Shown here one piece after another: positions 16,694 to 23,886 of a stretch of DNA of 64,000 nucleotides (positions within the stretch are counted from its first letter, which is position 1; every line of letters starts with the position of its first letter). The DNA comes from DATARH01 sp035648415 (GTDB taxonomy: Bacteria; Pseudomonadota; Alphaproteobacteria; ATCC43930; CGMCC-115725): contig DASRLO010000071.1 in assembly GCA_035648415.1 (NCBI GenBank), positions 1 to 64,000 of the forward strand, written 5' to 3'. The notes under the pieces are model-generated. The model was not told the origin of the DNA. It ran no database searches and saw nothing but the letters and a program-made list of their open reading frames with translations. The translations under genes and the position numbers were made by a program.

Positions 16694-17731
16694 TTATTTG
16701 GCGGCGTCGGCCAGGCGCGGCTCACCGGCGAAATGCGGCATGATCTCGCGGGCGAACCGGCGGATGTTCTTGATCGCACCGCCGAAATTGACGATCACGT
16801 ACTCGGCGCCGCCGTCGCGCAGCGTTTCGAGCTTGCGGGCGATCTGGTCGGGCGTGCCGAAGATCGCGGTGGCGTCGCATAATTTGCGCATCTCGGCATC
16901 GTTGTGGACAAAGCGCTCGCGGTCGTCGCCCGGCTTCTCGGCCAGCTTGTTGATCCGCACATGGCCTTGCAGGCGCCGCACCTGCGCCGCCTCCAGCTCC
17001 TCGGGCGTGTCGGCGAAATGCACGGCGCGGGCGATGCCAACCTCCATCGGGTCGTACTCGCGGCCGCGCGCGGCCACGTCCTGCTTGAACTGGGCGACGT
17101 GGCGGACGACGTCCTCCAGCAGATCGTACTGACCGAGCAGGAGGTTGTAGCCGCGCTCGGCGACCTGGCGCACCGAGCGCTCCGACCCGGCGCCCATCCA
17201 GAACGGCGGGTGCGGGCGCGCCGCCGGCGGCGGCTCGACAATGACGTTGTCGAATTGCCAGAACTTGCCCTTGTGGCTGAACTTCTCGTTGCTGGTGAAG
17301 GCCTTGGTGATGACCGCCATCGACTCGTCGAAGCGCGCGTCGGCCTCCGCCATCGGCATCGCGAAGCCGGCGAACTCGTTGTAGCGGTAGCCCTTGCCGA
17401 CGCCGAAATCGAGCCGCCCGCCGCTGAGCAGGTCGAGCGTCGCGGCCTGCTCGGCGAGCAGCACCGGGTTGTGCCAGGGCAGCACCAAGACCGCGGTGCC
17501 GAGGCGCAAGGTCGTGGTGCGCGCGCCCAGCCAGGTCAGCAAATTGAGGCTCGCCGAGACCTGGCCGAACCCGGTGAAATGGTGCTCGACCACAAAGGTC
17601 GAGTGGAAGCCGAGCGCCTCGGCCTCGATATTGTTGTCGATCCATTCGCGGAAGCCCTGACTGCTGTCGGTCAGTTCGGCGCCCGGTTCCGGCCGCTTCG
17701 CCTGGGCGCTGCCGAAGAGTCCAAACCGCAT
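16694..17731 (-). CDS. LLM-class flavin-dependent oxidoreductase
   Basis: A 345-residue luciferase-like monooxygenase using FMNH2 or F420H2. Family features include the N-terminal FGLFGSAQ strand, VVEHHFTGFG, LGTAVLVLPWHNP, the LDLLSGGRLDFGVGKGY motif, and PPFWMGAGS. I start at the ATG at 17731, with CGGGAG upstream; the open frame extends to 17812 without family similarity. It is divergent from an amidohydrolase gene, and the two may belong to one degradative pathway. The substrate cannot be told. Confidence 0.88.
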   Translation of the reverse strand: MRFGLFGSAQAKRPEPGAELTDSSQGFREWIDNNIEAEALGFHSTFVVEHHFTGFGQVSASLNLLTWLGARTTTLRLGTAVLVLPWHNPVLLAEQAATLDLLSGGRLDFGVGKGYRYNEFAGFAMPMAEADARFDESMAVITKAFTSNEKFSHKGKFWQFDNVIVEPPPAARPHPPFWMGAGSERSVRQVAERGYNLLLGQYDLLEDVVRHVAQFKQDVAARGREYDPMEVGIARAVHFADTPEELEAAQVRRLQGHVRINKLAEKPGDDRERFVHNDAEMRKLCDATAIFGTPDQIARKLETLRDGGAEYVIVNFGGAIKNIRRFAREIMPHFAGEPRLADAAK

Positions 17732-17836
17732 CTGCACGTGCTCCCGTTGGCCTTGGTCAAAGGTAAGAGCGGCATGGCGATATTCAAAATGCCGGTTTTC
17801 TATCGCGGCCATAGCAAAGCAGCATGGGCGGCGTTT

Positions 17837-17956
17837 TCATTGCGAGGAGCGCGGCGACGCGGCAATCCCAATTGGGCGAGGGCTAGGCGGGCCTAGATTG
17901 CTTCGCGTAGTTTATCCTCGGGCCGGCCGGAGGTCGGACCCGTGGGCTCGCAATGA
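17837..17956. repeat. MITE-like element with 10-bp inverted ends
   Basis: TCATTGCGAG at 17837-17846 is matched by its exact complement CTCGCAATGA at 17947-17956. Inner segments (GGAGCGCGGCGACGCGGCAATCC and ATTGCTTCGCG) are also partly complementary. The 120-bp unit resembles widespread short palindromic repeats whose ends read TCATTGCGAGGAGCG. It lies in the divergent promoter region. Confidence 0.65.
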
Positions 17957-17984
17957 CAGGACATCAATTTCCGCGGAGGACGCC

Positions 17985-18818
17985 ATGCTGATCGTCGACT
18001 CGCAAATCCACATCTGGGAAAACGGCAAGATGTCGGCGCATCACCGGCAGATCCCGACCTACGACGTCGATGACGCGCTGGCCGAGATGAAGGAGGCCGG
18101 GGTCGATGCCGCGGTGCTCCACCCGCCTTCGTCGCTCGGTGAGGCGGTCAATGTGCAGGCGATCGAGGCGGTCAAGGCGCATCCCGACAAATTCTGCATC
18201 CTCGGACATTTCGATCTCGAAGCGCCGAACAAGGAAGCGATCGTCCGCGACTGGCGCTCGCGGCCGGGCATGGTCGGGTTTCGCTTCACCTTCAACCAGG
18301 AGCACCAGAAGCGGTATTGGACAGACGGGTCGCTCGACTGGTTCTGGGACGCCTGCGAAAAGCAGGGTTCTGTGGTCGGCCTCCTGGCCGGCGGCCACAT
18401 GACGGAATTCGGCAAGATCGCCGAGAGCCACCCCGGGCTCAAGATGCACATCGACCATCTGGGGCGGCACGGCGGCGGCGCCGGCGGCACCGACGACGCG
18501 GCCTGGGCCGACCTGCCCGACATGCTGGCGCTCGCCAAGCTGCCCAATGTCGGGGTCAAGATGTCGGGCGCGCCCAGCTATTCGAGCGCGCCTTACCCCT
18601 ACAAGAACATCCACGGCTACCTGCGGCGGATCTTCGACGCGTTCGGCCCCCACCGCTGCTTCTGGGGCACCGACATCACCCGCATGCCGTGCAGCTACCG
18701 GCAATGCGTGACGATGTTTACCGACGAGTTGTCCTGGCTGCAGGACAAGGACAAGGAACTGGTGATGGGCCGCGCGGTCTGCGAATGGCTCGGCTGGAAA
18801 CACCCGGCGCTGGGTTAG
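17985..18818 (+). CDS. Amidohydrolase family 2 protein
   Basis: A 277-residue TIM-barrel hydrolase or decarboxylase of the amidohydrolase_2 family. It opens with IVDSQIHIWE, the first metal motif with Gln in place of the first His, a variant I recall from this subgroup. Later motifs are MHIDHLGRH and the C-terminal FWGTDITRM with the metal-binding aspartate. GGAGG sits 5 bases before the ATG at 17985. Relatives include 2-pyrone-4,6-dicarboxylate hydrolases and 4-sulfomuconolactonases. It is divergent from a luciferase-like oxidoreductase. The reaction is not known. Confidence 0.87.
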   Translation: MLIVDSQIHIWENGKMSAHHRQIPTYDVDDALAEMKEAGVDAAVLHPPSSLGEAVNVQAIEAVKAHPDKFCILGHFDLEAPNKEAIVRDWRSRPGMVGFRFTFNQEHQKRYWTDGSLDWFWDACEKQGSVVGLLAGGHMTEFGKIAESHPGLKMHIDHLGRHGGGAGGTDDAAWADLPDMLALAKLPNVGVKMSGAPSYSSAPYPYKNIHGYLRRIFDAFGPHRCFWGTDITRMPCSYRQCVTMFTDELSWLQDKDKELVMGRAVCEWLGWKHPALG

Positions 18819-18906
18819 GCAACCCCGATCCCCGTGATTTTGCGCCGATGACGCCGGTCGCGAATGTTGCTATTGTGGCCGTCCTCACCGTTGCCGGGGA
18901 AAGACC

Positions 18907-19161
18907 ATGATCGGTCCGCCGGGGTTGCCGAAGAGCGGACGCCGCGATTTTAGCCGGGTGCGCTCGCGCGAGCAGGAAAGCGTCTGGAAATGGGCCGCCG
19001 GGCTTTATCTCGCCGGCGTGCTCGCGCATTTCAGCCACCACATGGCCTTCGATCTTCCCGCTGACGGGATCGACCCGTCGCTTGGTATCGCGCTGCACAG
19101 CGCGCCCACCAGCCTTGTCTGGCCCGTCGATGCGATCGAGACGCTGATCGACCGCAGCTGA
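18907..19161 (+). CDS. Small hypothetical protein
   Basis: An 84-residue protein I do not recognise. It has a basic N-terminus (residues 1-25) and one moderately hydrophobic stretch (WAAGLYLAGVLAHFSHH). A good GGGGAAAG ribosome site precedes the ATG, the main support for it being real. It may be a small membrane-associated protein. Confidence 0.55.
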   Translation: MIGPPGLPKSGRRDFSRVRSREQESVWKWAAGLYLAGVLAHFSHHMAFDLPADGIDPSLGIALHSAPTSLVWPVDAIETLIDRS

Positions 19162-19180
19162 CCCTCGGAGAGCGCGAGGA

Positions 19181-19621
19181 TCAGCGCGGACCGGCGCGTC
19201 TGCGCGCGCGGGCGCGCAGGAACCGGTAACATACCGCGATGGCCAGCAGCACGCCGAGCGCGCCGAACACGAGGTACGGCGACAGGCCGCGCCCTTCCCC
19301 GCCGGAGCCGCCGGTATCGCCGCCGACGCGCACCATCGATCGCGCGACTTCGCCGGCGGTGCGCGCCTCGACCGTCCACAGCCCGTCGCGGTCGGTGCCG
19401 AATTCGAATTTGCCGTCCTTGTCGGTCTTCCCGGTCTTGACCGGATGGGTGAGATCGCCCGGCGCGAAAACCCGCACCTCGGCATCCGGCATCGGCTTGC
19501 CGTCGGCGGTGGCGAATTGCACGGTGACCTCGTGCGTGGCAAAGAGGTCGAGCGCGGCGGCCGGCGACTTGCACAGCAAGAGCGTGGCGAAAGCGAGGGC
19601 GAGGAGGCGGGCGATCGGCAT
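19181..19621 (-). CDS. Exported carboxypeptidase-regulatory-like domain protein
   Basis: A 146-residue protein with a signal peptide (residues 1-23, ending SPAAA), one beta-sandwich domain (HEVTVQFATADGKPMPDAEV ... FEFGTDRDGLWTVEA) of the carboxypeptidase-regulatory-like type, a Gly-rich linker, and a C-terminal membrane helix (LVFGALGVLLAIAVCY) with an Arg-rich tail. It is probably anchored in the inner membrane facing the periplasm. Similar domains occur next to cobalt/nickel uptake systems, but none is near. It is divergent from the PanE-like gene, with 27 bases between starts. Confidence 0.75.
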   Translation of the reverse strand: MPIARLLALAFATLLLCKSPAAALDLFATHEVTVQFATADGKPMPDAEVRVFAPGDLTHPVKTGKTDKDGKFEFGTDRDGLWTVEARTAGEVARSMVRVGGDTGGSGGEGRGLSPYLVFGALGVLLAIAVCYRFLRARARRRAGPR

Positions 19622-19648
19622 CGCCCGGCACGGAAACAGGGATCGAGG

Positions 19649-20641
19649 ATGAAGACAACGATCTTCGGGGTGGGCGCGGTCGGTGGGCATCTGGCGGCGC
19701 GGCTCGGCGCCGCCGGCGCCGATGTGTCGGCGGTGATGCGCGGCGCGCAGCTCGCCGCGGTGCGGGAGCGCGGGATCACGCTGCAGATCGCCGAGGAGCG
19801 CTACCACGCCCGCATCCGCGCCACCGACCGGCCGGAGGAATTGGGGCCGCAGGACCTCGTCATCGTCGCGGTCAAATCCTCGGTGCTCGCCGCGCTGGCC
19901 TCGTCGATCGCGACGCTGGTCGGTCCCGACACCAGCGTCGTCTTCGCGATGAACGGCATCCCTTGGTGGTACCTCTACCGCGCCGATGCGAACGCGCCGT
20001 CGCCCGATCTGTCGCGGCTCGACCCCGAGGGCGCGCTGGCCCGCGAGATCGGCCACGAGCGGGTCATCGGCTGCATGATCAACTCGGCTAACGAGGTGAT
20101 CGAACCCGGCGTCGTCCGCAATTCGCCGATGACCAAGAACAAGTTCACCCTCGGCGAGCCCGACGGCACGATGTCGCGCCGCATCCAGGCGATCTCGGCC
20201 GAGCTGGAACGCCATGGCCTCGCCGCGCCGATCACCGAGAACATCCGTGTCGAGATCTGGGACAAGCTGCTGCGCAACCTCTCGACCAGCCCGATCTGCG
20301 CCCTGACCGGCGAGCCGATCGGCGTCATCGGCCGCCATCCCGAGCTGCTGGCGCTGAGCCAGGACCTGATGCGCCAGGGGCTGGCGGTCGCCAAGGCGCA
20401 CGGCATCGATGTCGAGGACAATTTCAAGAACTCCTACGGCACCCGCCCGACTTCGTCGCACAAATCGTCGATGCTGCAGGATTTCGAGCGAAACCGGCCG
20501 CCGGAGATCGACGGCATTCTAACGTCAATCCAAGCCTTCGCCCGCGCCGCCGATGTCGCGACCCCGACGGTCGATGCCGTGACGGCGCTGGTCATCGAGA
20601 AGGCGCGCCGCATGGGGTTGTATCCCGCGGCGGAATGGTGA
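19649..20641 (+). CDS. Ketopantoate reductase family protein (PanE/ApbA-like)
   Basis: A 330-residue NADPH-dependent reductase. The Rossmann motif GVGAVGG lies at residues 7-13, followed by VAVKS after the second strand, and the C-terminal helical domain has KLLRNLSTSPI with the catalytic-type lysine, then SSMLQDFERNRPPEID, a family signature. The classic reaction is 2-dehydropantoate to pantoate in coenzyme A synthesis, though many paralogues act on other substrates. The ATG at 19649 has a GGGATCGAGG site; the frame is open further upstream. Its stop lies 9 bases before the IS-disrupted membrane gene. Confidence 0.85.
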   Translation: MKTTIFGVGAVGGHLAARLGAAGADVSAVMRGAQLAAVRERGITLQIAEERYHARIRATDRPEELGPQDLVIVAVKSSVLAALASSIATLVGPDTSVVFAMNGIPWWYLYRADANAPSPDLSRLDPEGALAREIGHERVIGCMINSANEVIEPGVVRNSPMTKNKFTLGEPDGTMSRRIQAISAELERHGLAAPITENIRVEIWDKLLRNLSTSPICALTGEPIGVIGRHPELLALSQDLMRQGLAVAKAHGIDVEDNFKNSYGTRPTSSHKSSMLQDFERNRPPEIDGILTSIQAFARAADVATPTVDAVTALVIEKARRMGLYPAAEW

Positions 20642-20730
20642 ACCGCGCCAGTGCTGGTTCTCCTGATCCTCGCCTCGCTCGTCGACGGTCTGCTCGCCTT
20701 GCTGCTGATCGTGGTCTCGGGCTTTATCTT

Positions 20731-20754
20731 GCCGATTATCCCTTTGACAAAGGG
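20731..20754 (+). repeat. Left inverted repeat of the IS1595-like element
   Basis: It reads GCCGATTATCCCTTTGACAA then AGGG, identical to the complement of the right end. The inner part CCCTTTGACAAAGGG is itself palindromic. Confidence 0.9.
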
Positions 20755-20797
20755 TTATCAATCAGTAGAATAGCGGCAGTTCACAAGGACTTCCGCC

Positions 20798-21742
20798 ATG
20801 ACCGTCACCCTTACCGATCCGATCTTCAACGACGAGGACAACGCCCGCGACTATTTCGAGGCGATCCGCTGGCCGGATGGCGTGACGTGCTGCCATTGCG
20901 GAAACACCAACAGCGCTCGCATCTATCCAATTGCCGCCAACCCGGCAAAGAAAGTCCGCGCGGGTTTGTACGAGTGCCAGGAGTGCCACGGCCAGTTCAC
21001 CGTTCGCACTGGCGGCGTCATGGAAAGCAGCCATGTCCCGCTAACGAAATGGGCGCTGGCTTATCGCTTCATGGCGTCGTCAAAGAAGGGGATGAGCGCG
21101 CACCAGCTGCATCGCTCAATCGGCGTCACCTACAAAACCGCATGGTTCATGTGGCACCGCATCCGCGAGGCGATGCGCGAAGATGTCATGCCGCCGATGG
21201 GCGGCGAAGGCAAAGTGGTAGAGGCTGACGAAACTTTCATCGGGCCGAGCCGCTCCGTCTTCATCAACGGCAAAGGCTGGCAGAAGGCGCGCGGCCCAGC
21301 TGGCAAGCGCACGGTCGTTACGCTCGTAGAGCGCGGCGGCATCGCGCGTTCGATCCATGCGGACAAACTCGACGGCGCGACCATCGCCCAAATCCTTGCC
21401 GACAACGTGTCTCGCAAGAGCCGCCTGCATACCGATGAATCTCACCTGTATCGCAAGCCGGGCGCTGCCTTTGCGGCGCACGAGAGCGTCAATCACTCCA
21501 ATAAGGAATATGCCCGCGAAGACGTAACTACGAACACGGTTGAAGGGTTCTTTTCGATCTTCAAGCGCGGCATGACCGGCGTGTACCAGCACTGCGGAGA
21601 GCAGCATTTACAGCGCTACCTAGACGAATTCGATTTCCGGTATTCCAACCGCGCCGCACTCGGCATTGACGATAGCGAGCGCACCCGCCGCGCGATCAAA
21701 GGCGGCGATGGCAAGCGGTTGACCTATCGACCTGCTCGTTGA
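20798..21742 (+). CDS. IS1595-family transposase
   Basis: A 314-residue transposase. The N-terminal zinc ribbon (CCHCGN ... YECQECHGQF, four cysteines) is followed by the catalytic DDE-type domain (ISXO2-like). The acidic residues are in VEADETFIG, LHTDESHLY and the TTNTVEGFFSIFKRGM region. An AAGGAC ribosome site precedes the ATG. It appears intact and should act on the flanking 24-base ends. Confidence 0.95.
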   Translation: MTVTLTDPIFNDEDNARDYFEAIRWPDGVTCCHCGNTNSARIYPIAANPAKKVRAGLYECQECHGQFTVRTGGVMESSHVPLTKWALAYRFMASSKKGMSAHQLHRSIGVTYKTAWFMWHRIREAMREDVMPPMGGEGKVVEADETFIGPSRSVFINGKGWQKARGPAGKRTVVTLVERGGIARSIHADKLDGATIAQILADNVSRKSRLHTDESHLYRKPGAAFAAHESVNHSNKEYAREDVTTNTVEGFFSIFKRGMTGVYQHCGEQHLQRYLDEFDFRYSNRAALGIDDSERTRRAIKGGDGKRLTYRPAR

Positions 21743-21782
21743 GCGCAACCGGCATGAACGGGCGATTCGCAACCTGCGCCGG

Positions 21783-21959
21783 TTACTTCGCCTTCTTGGC
21801 TGTCTTTGATGTTGCCCTTTTAGGCGGCGATGACCGACCTGCCTTGCCGACCAGTTCCTTTTGCGGCTTGTATGGTGTCTCGAATGAGCGACGAATTGCA
21901 TCGCGAGCGCGACGCTCCGCTTCGTCGTCGCTATACTCTTGAGCCGGATCAGGTGGCAT
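21783..21959 (-). CDS. Small basic cargo protein of the IS1595-like element
   Basis: A 58-residue protein. An acidic start (PPDPAQEYSDDEAERRARDA) leads to RRSFETPYKPQKELVGK and a Lys/Ser/Ala-rich tail (KRATSKTAKKAK). Small proteins of this kind are familiar companions of IS1595-like elements, from memory. Its start codon overlaps that of the plus-strand cargo gene: CAT 21957-21959 and ATG 21958-21960. The function is unknown; a DNA-binding helper is possible. Confidence 0.65.
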   Translation of the reverse strand: MPPDPAQEYSDDEAERRARDAIRRSFETPYKPQKELVGKAGRSSPPKRATSKTAKKAK

Positions 21960-22602
21960 GGTCGGTTCCTCTACCGCCGACGGTTGGCCAATATACCTGC
22001 CAGGGCCTCGCGACGACATATTCGCAATTGGCGTAGTCGCTTTAACATATGGATTGCTGGAAAACATTCTGCGAGTGCTGTTTTCGTGCGTAGCTGATTT
22101 GAATGACTTTCAAGCTCTCGCAATATTTGAAAGAATGTCAAATGCGGGGCGCCTGGATTCTTTAAAAGATATACTGAAGAAAACCACTATTTCGAAACCA
22201 TTGAAAGAAAGAGTGCTACATTTTTGCTCGGCATTTGACATCTGTGCAGAAAATAGACACGGTATAATGCACTCTCATTCTGGCGGTATTTATACTAGGG
22301 CCAATATCGAAGAAAGAGGTATTCTTATTACCAAATATACCAGAAAGGGTAATAAATTGGTTTGTGCGATTTCTTTACAAGAGTTGCGTAATATTGCCGA
22401 TAGCATGAACTGTTACGCTAGTTATGGCGCTTTATTATCTTCAGATATTGGTATATTTAAGAGGCTTCAGGCGCGCGGAAAGTCTGCTGACTTTGAACGT
22501 ATGCCATTGCCCGGAATACCTCCCTTACCTGATGCTCTGAACTGGAAATCTCCAAAAGAGATTCTAGCCGAGCAATCCCGGCCTCAATCATCTCCGGAGT
22601 GA
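21958..22602 (+). CDS. AT-rich cargo protein of the IS1595-like element
   Basis: A 214-residue protein I do not recognise by function. Its codons are far richer in A and T than anything else in the window (many AAA, ATA, TTT, AAT), so it has a foreign origin distinct even from the transposase. The protein is mostly helical, with an N-terminal hydrophobic helix (IFAIGVVALTYGLLENILRV) and a central ICAENRHGIMHSHSGG segment. Similar frames accompany related elements. The last 146 bases overlap a minus-strand cargo frame. The start is the first ATG; no ribosome site is obvious. Confidence 0.75.
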   Translation: MVGSSTADGWPIYLPGPRDDIFAIGVVALTYGLLENILRVLFSCVADLNDFQALAIFERMSNAGRLDSLKDILKKTTISKPLKERVLHFCSAFDICAENRHGIMHSHSGGIYTRANIEERGILITKYTRKGNKLVCAISLQELRNIADSMNCYASYGALLSSDIGIFKRLQARGKSADFERMPLPGIPPLPDALNWKSPKEILAEQSRPQSSPE

Positions 22603-22639
22603 CCTCGATATCCTTGGGAAAGAGCGGGGCGCGTTTCAT
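22457..22639 (-). CDS. Third cargo frame of the IS1595-like element
   Basis: A 60-residue frame. EVTPEMIEAGIARLESLLE ... VREVFRAMAYV resembles a small conserved protein that often sits beside insertion sequences in Rhizobiales genomes, from memory. It overlaps the 3' end of the plus-strand AT-rich gene by 146 bases, so one of the two ends may not be translated. The ribosome site is weak. Confidence 0.5.
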   Translation of the reverse strand: MKRAPLFPKDIEVTPEMIEAGIARLESLLEISSSEHQVREVFRAMAYVQSQQTFRAPEAS

Positions 22640-22690
22640 AGCGCACCCGCGCTAGCGCCGGCCTGTCTCGCCGATACTACATCTTGTGTT

Positions 22691-22714
22691 CCCTTTGTCA
22701 AAGGGATAATCGGC
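22691..22714 (-). repeat. Right inverted repeat of the IS1595-like element
   Basis: It is the exact complement of the left 24-base end, followed directly by the second copy of TTTATCTT at 22715-22722. Confidence 0.9.
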
Positions 22715-22902
22715 TTTATCTTCGGCAGCCACGAAGGAATGGGCGGTGATCCATCGGCTGTCGCGGTGTGGTCCGCGGGAATGGTCGCGTGCGTCGGAGC
22801 GCCGATCGCCGGTTTTGTGCTGCGGGCCTATCGCAAGCCGGAAATTGGCTTGCTGGTCGCGTTCGTGCCGCTCGTCGGTGCGCTGATGGTGACCTTCTGG
22901 CC

Positions 22903-23880
22903 TTAGCCGGCAAGGAAATCCCGCAGGAGCGCCCGCGCCCCCTCCGTCGGGGTACGGATGCCGACCATCACTTCGCGCTCGATCTCGGCAAGCCCCGCCC
23001 CGACGGAGGGGGCGGCGCGGAATTGCGCGGTGAGGCCGTCGCCGATCTCGGTCCACAGCGCCGCGCGGGCCTGCTCGGCGCGGCGGCGCGACCAGCCGCC
23101 GCTTGCTTCCAGCAGCGCGCGAAAGTGGGCGACATCGTCCCATATCGCGCCGACCCCCGCGCCGGTCAGCGCCGACACCGCGCGCACCGGCGCCTGCCAC
23201 CCCGCCACCGGCGGCCGCACCAGGTGCAGCGCGCTGGCGTAATCGGCGGCGGCGCGGTTAGCGTGGTCGTGGAGCTCACCGTCCGCCTTGTTGATCAGCA
23301 CGAGGTCGGCGAGCTCGATGATGCCGCGTTTCAGCCCTTGCAACTCGTCGCCGGCGGCGGGCGGCAGGATCAACACGAACATGTCGGTCATCTCGGCGAC
23401 GGTGGTTTCCGACTGGCCGGCGCCGATCGTCTCGACGATCACCGTGTCGAATCCCGCCGCCTCGCACAGCAGGATGGTTTCGCGCGTCCGGCGCGCGACC
23501 CCGCCCATCGTCTCGCCGCCCGGGCTCGGCCGGATAAAGGCGCCGGGCGCGCGCGACAGCTCGGCCATCCGCGTCTTGTCGCCGAGGATCGCGCCGCCGC
23601 CGCGCTTCGATACGGGATCGACCGCCAGCACCGCGATGCGACGCCCGCGCGCCAGCCCGTCGAGGCCGAAGCGTTCGATAAAGGTCGATTTGCCGGCGCC
23701 GGGCGGCCCGGAAATGCCCAGCCTGGTCGCCGCCCCGGTGTGGGGCAGCAACGCCGCGACCAGCTGCTCAGCTTCCGCGCGGTGATCGGCGCGGGTCGAT
23801 TCCACCAGGGTTACGGCGCGAGCCAAAGCCCGCCGGTCGCCGGCGCGGATCGAGACGGCGAGATCGACGCTACCCTTCAG
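22903..23880 (-). CDS. meaB: Methylmalonyl-CoA mutase-associated GTPase MeaB
   Basis: A G3E GTPase (ArgK/MeaB) that protects and reloads the B12-dependent methylmalonyl-CoA mutase. Walker A GPPGAGKS lies near residues 58-65, then AVDPVSKRGGGAILGDKTRM, IVETIGAGQSE and NKAD. Typical family N-terminal residues (SIRAGDRRALARA) extend upstream of the first TTG at 23826, with no ATG or GTG between it and the in-frame TAA of the preceding gene. A CTG at 23880 has GGAG 9 bases upstream, so I place the start there (325 residues). The mutase genes are not in the window. The stop overlaps the 3' end of the disrupted membrane gene. Confidence 0.88.
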   Translation of the reverse strand: MKGSVDLAVSIRAGDRRALARAVTLVESTRADHRAEAEQLVAALLPHTGAATRLGISGPPGAGKSTFIERFGLDGLARGRRIAVLAVDPVSKRGGGAILGDKTRMAELSRAPGAFIRPSPGGETMGGVARRTRETILLCEAAGFDTVIVETIGAGQSETTVAEMTDMFVLILPPAAGDELQGLKRGIIELADLVLINKADGELHDHANRAAADYASALHLVRPPVAGWQAPVRAVSALTGAGVGAIWDDVAHFRALLEASGGWSRRRAEQARAALWTEIGDGLTAQFRAAPSVGAGLAEIEREVMVGIRTPTEGARALLRDFLAG

Positions 23881-23886
23881 CGCGTC

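Larger units (their letters stand above)
20731..22714. mobile_element. IS1595-like transposon with three cargo genes
   Basis: A complete 1,984-bp element. It is bounded by exact 24-base inverted repeats and flanked by the direct repeat TTTATCTT (20723-20730 and 22715-22722), matching the 8-base duplications of the IS1595 family. It holds the transposase and three further frames on both strands. Intact ends, an intact transposase and an undamaged target site suggest a recent arrival. No second copy is in the window. Confidence 0.92.
20651..22906 (+). pseudogene. Small membrane-protein gene disrupted by an IS1595-like element
   Basis: Codons from a GTG at 20651 run into the left end of the insertion. 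Removing the element and one copy of the 8-base duplication TTTATCTT restores a frame that ends with TAG at 22904-22906. The rebuilt protein is about 87 residues with three hydrophobic stretches (LLILASLVDGLLALLLIVVS, VWSAGMVACVGAPIAGFVL and IGLLVAFVPLVGALMVTF). I do not recognise the family. The clean join supports a recent insertion. The start is uncertain because the ribosome site is weak. Confidence 0.75.
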
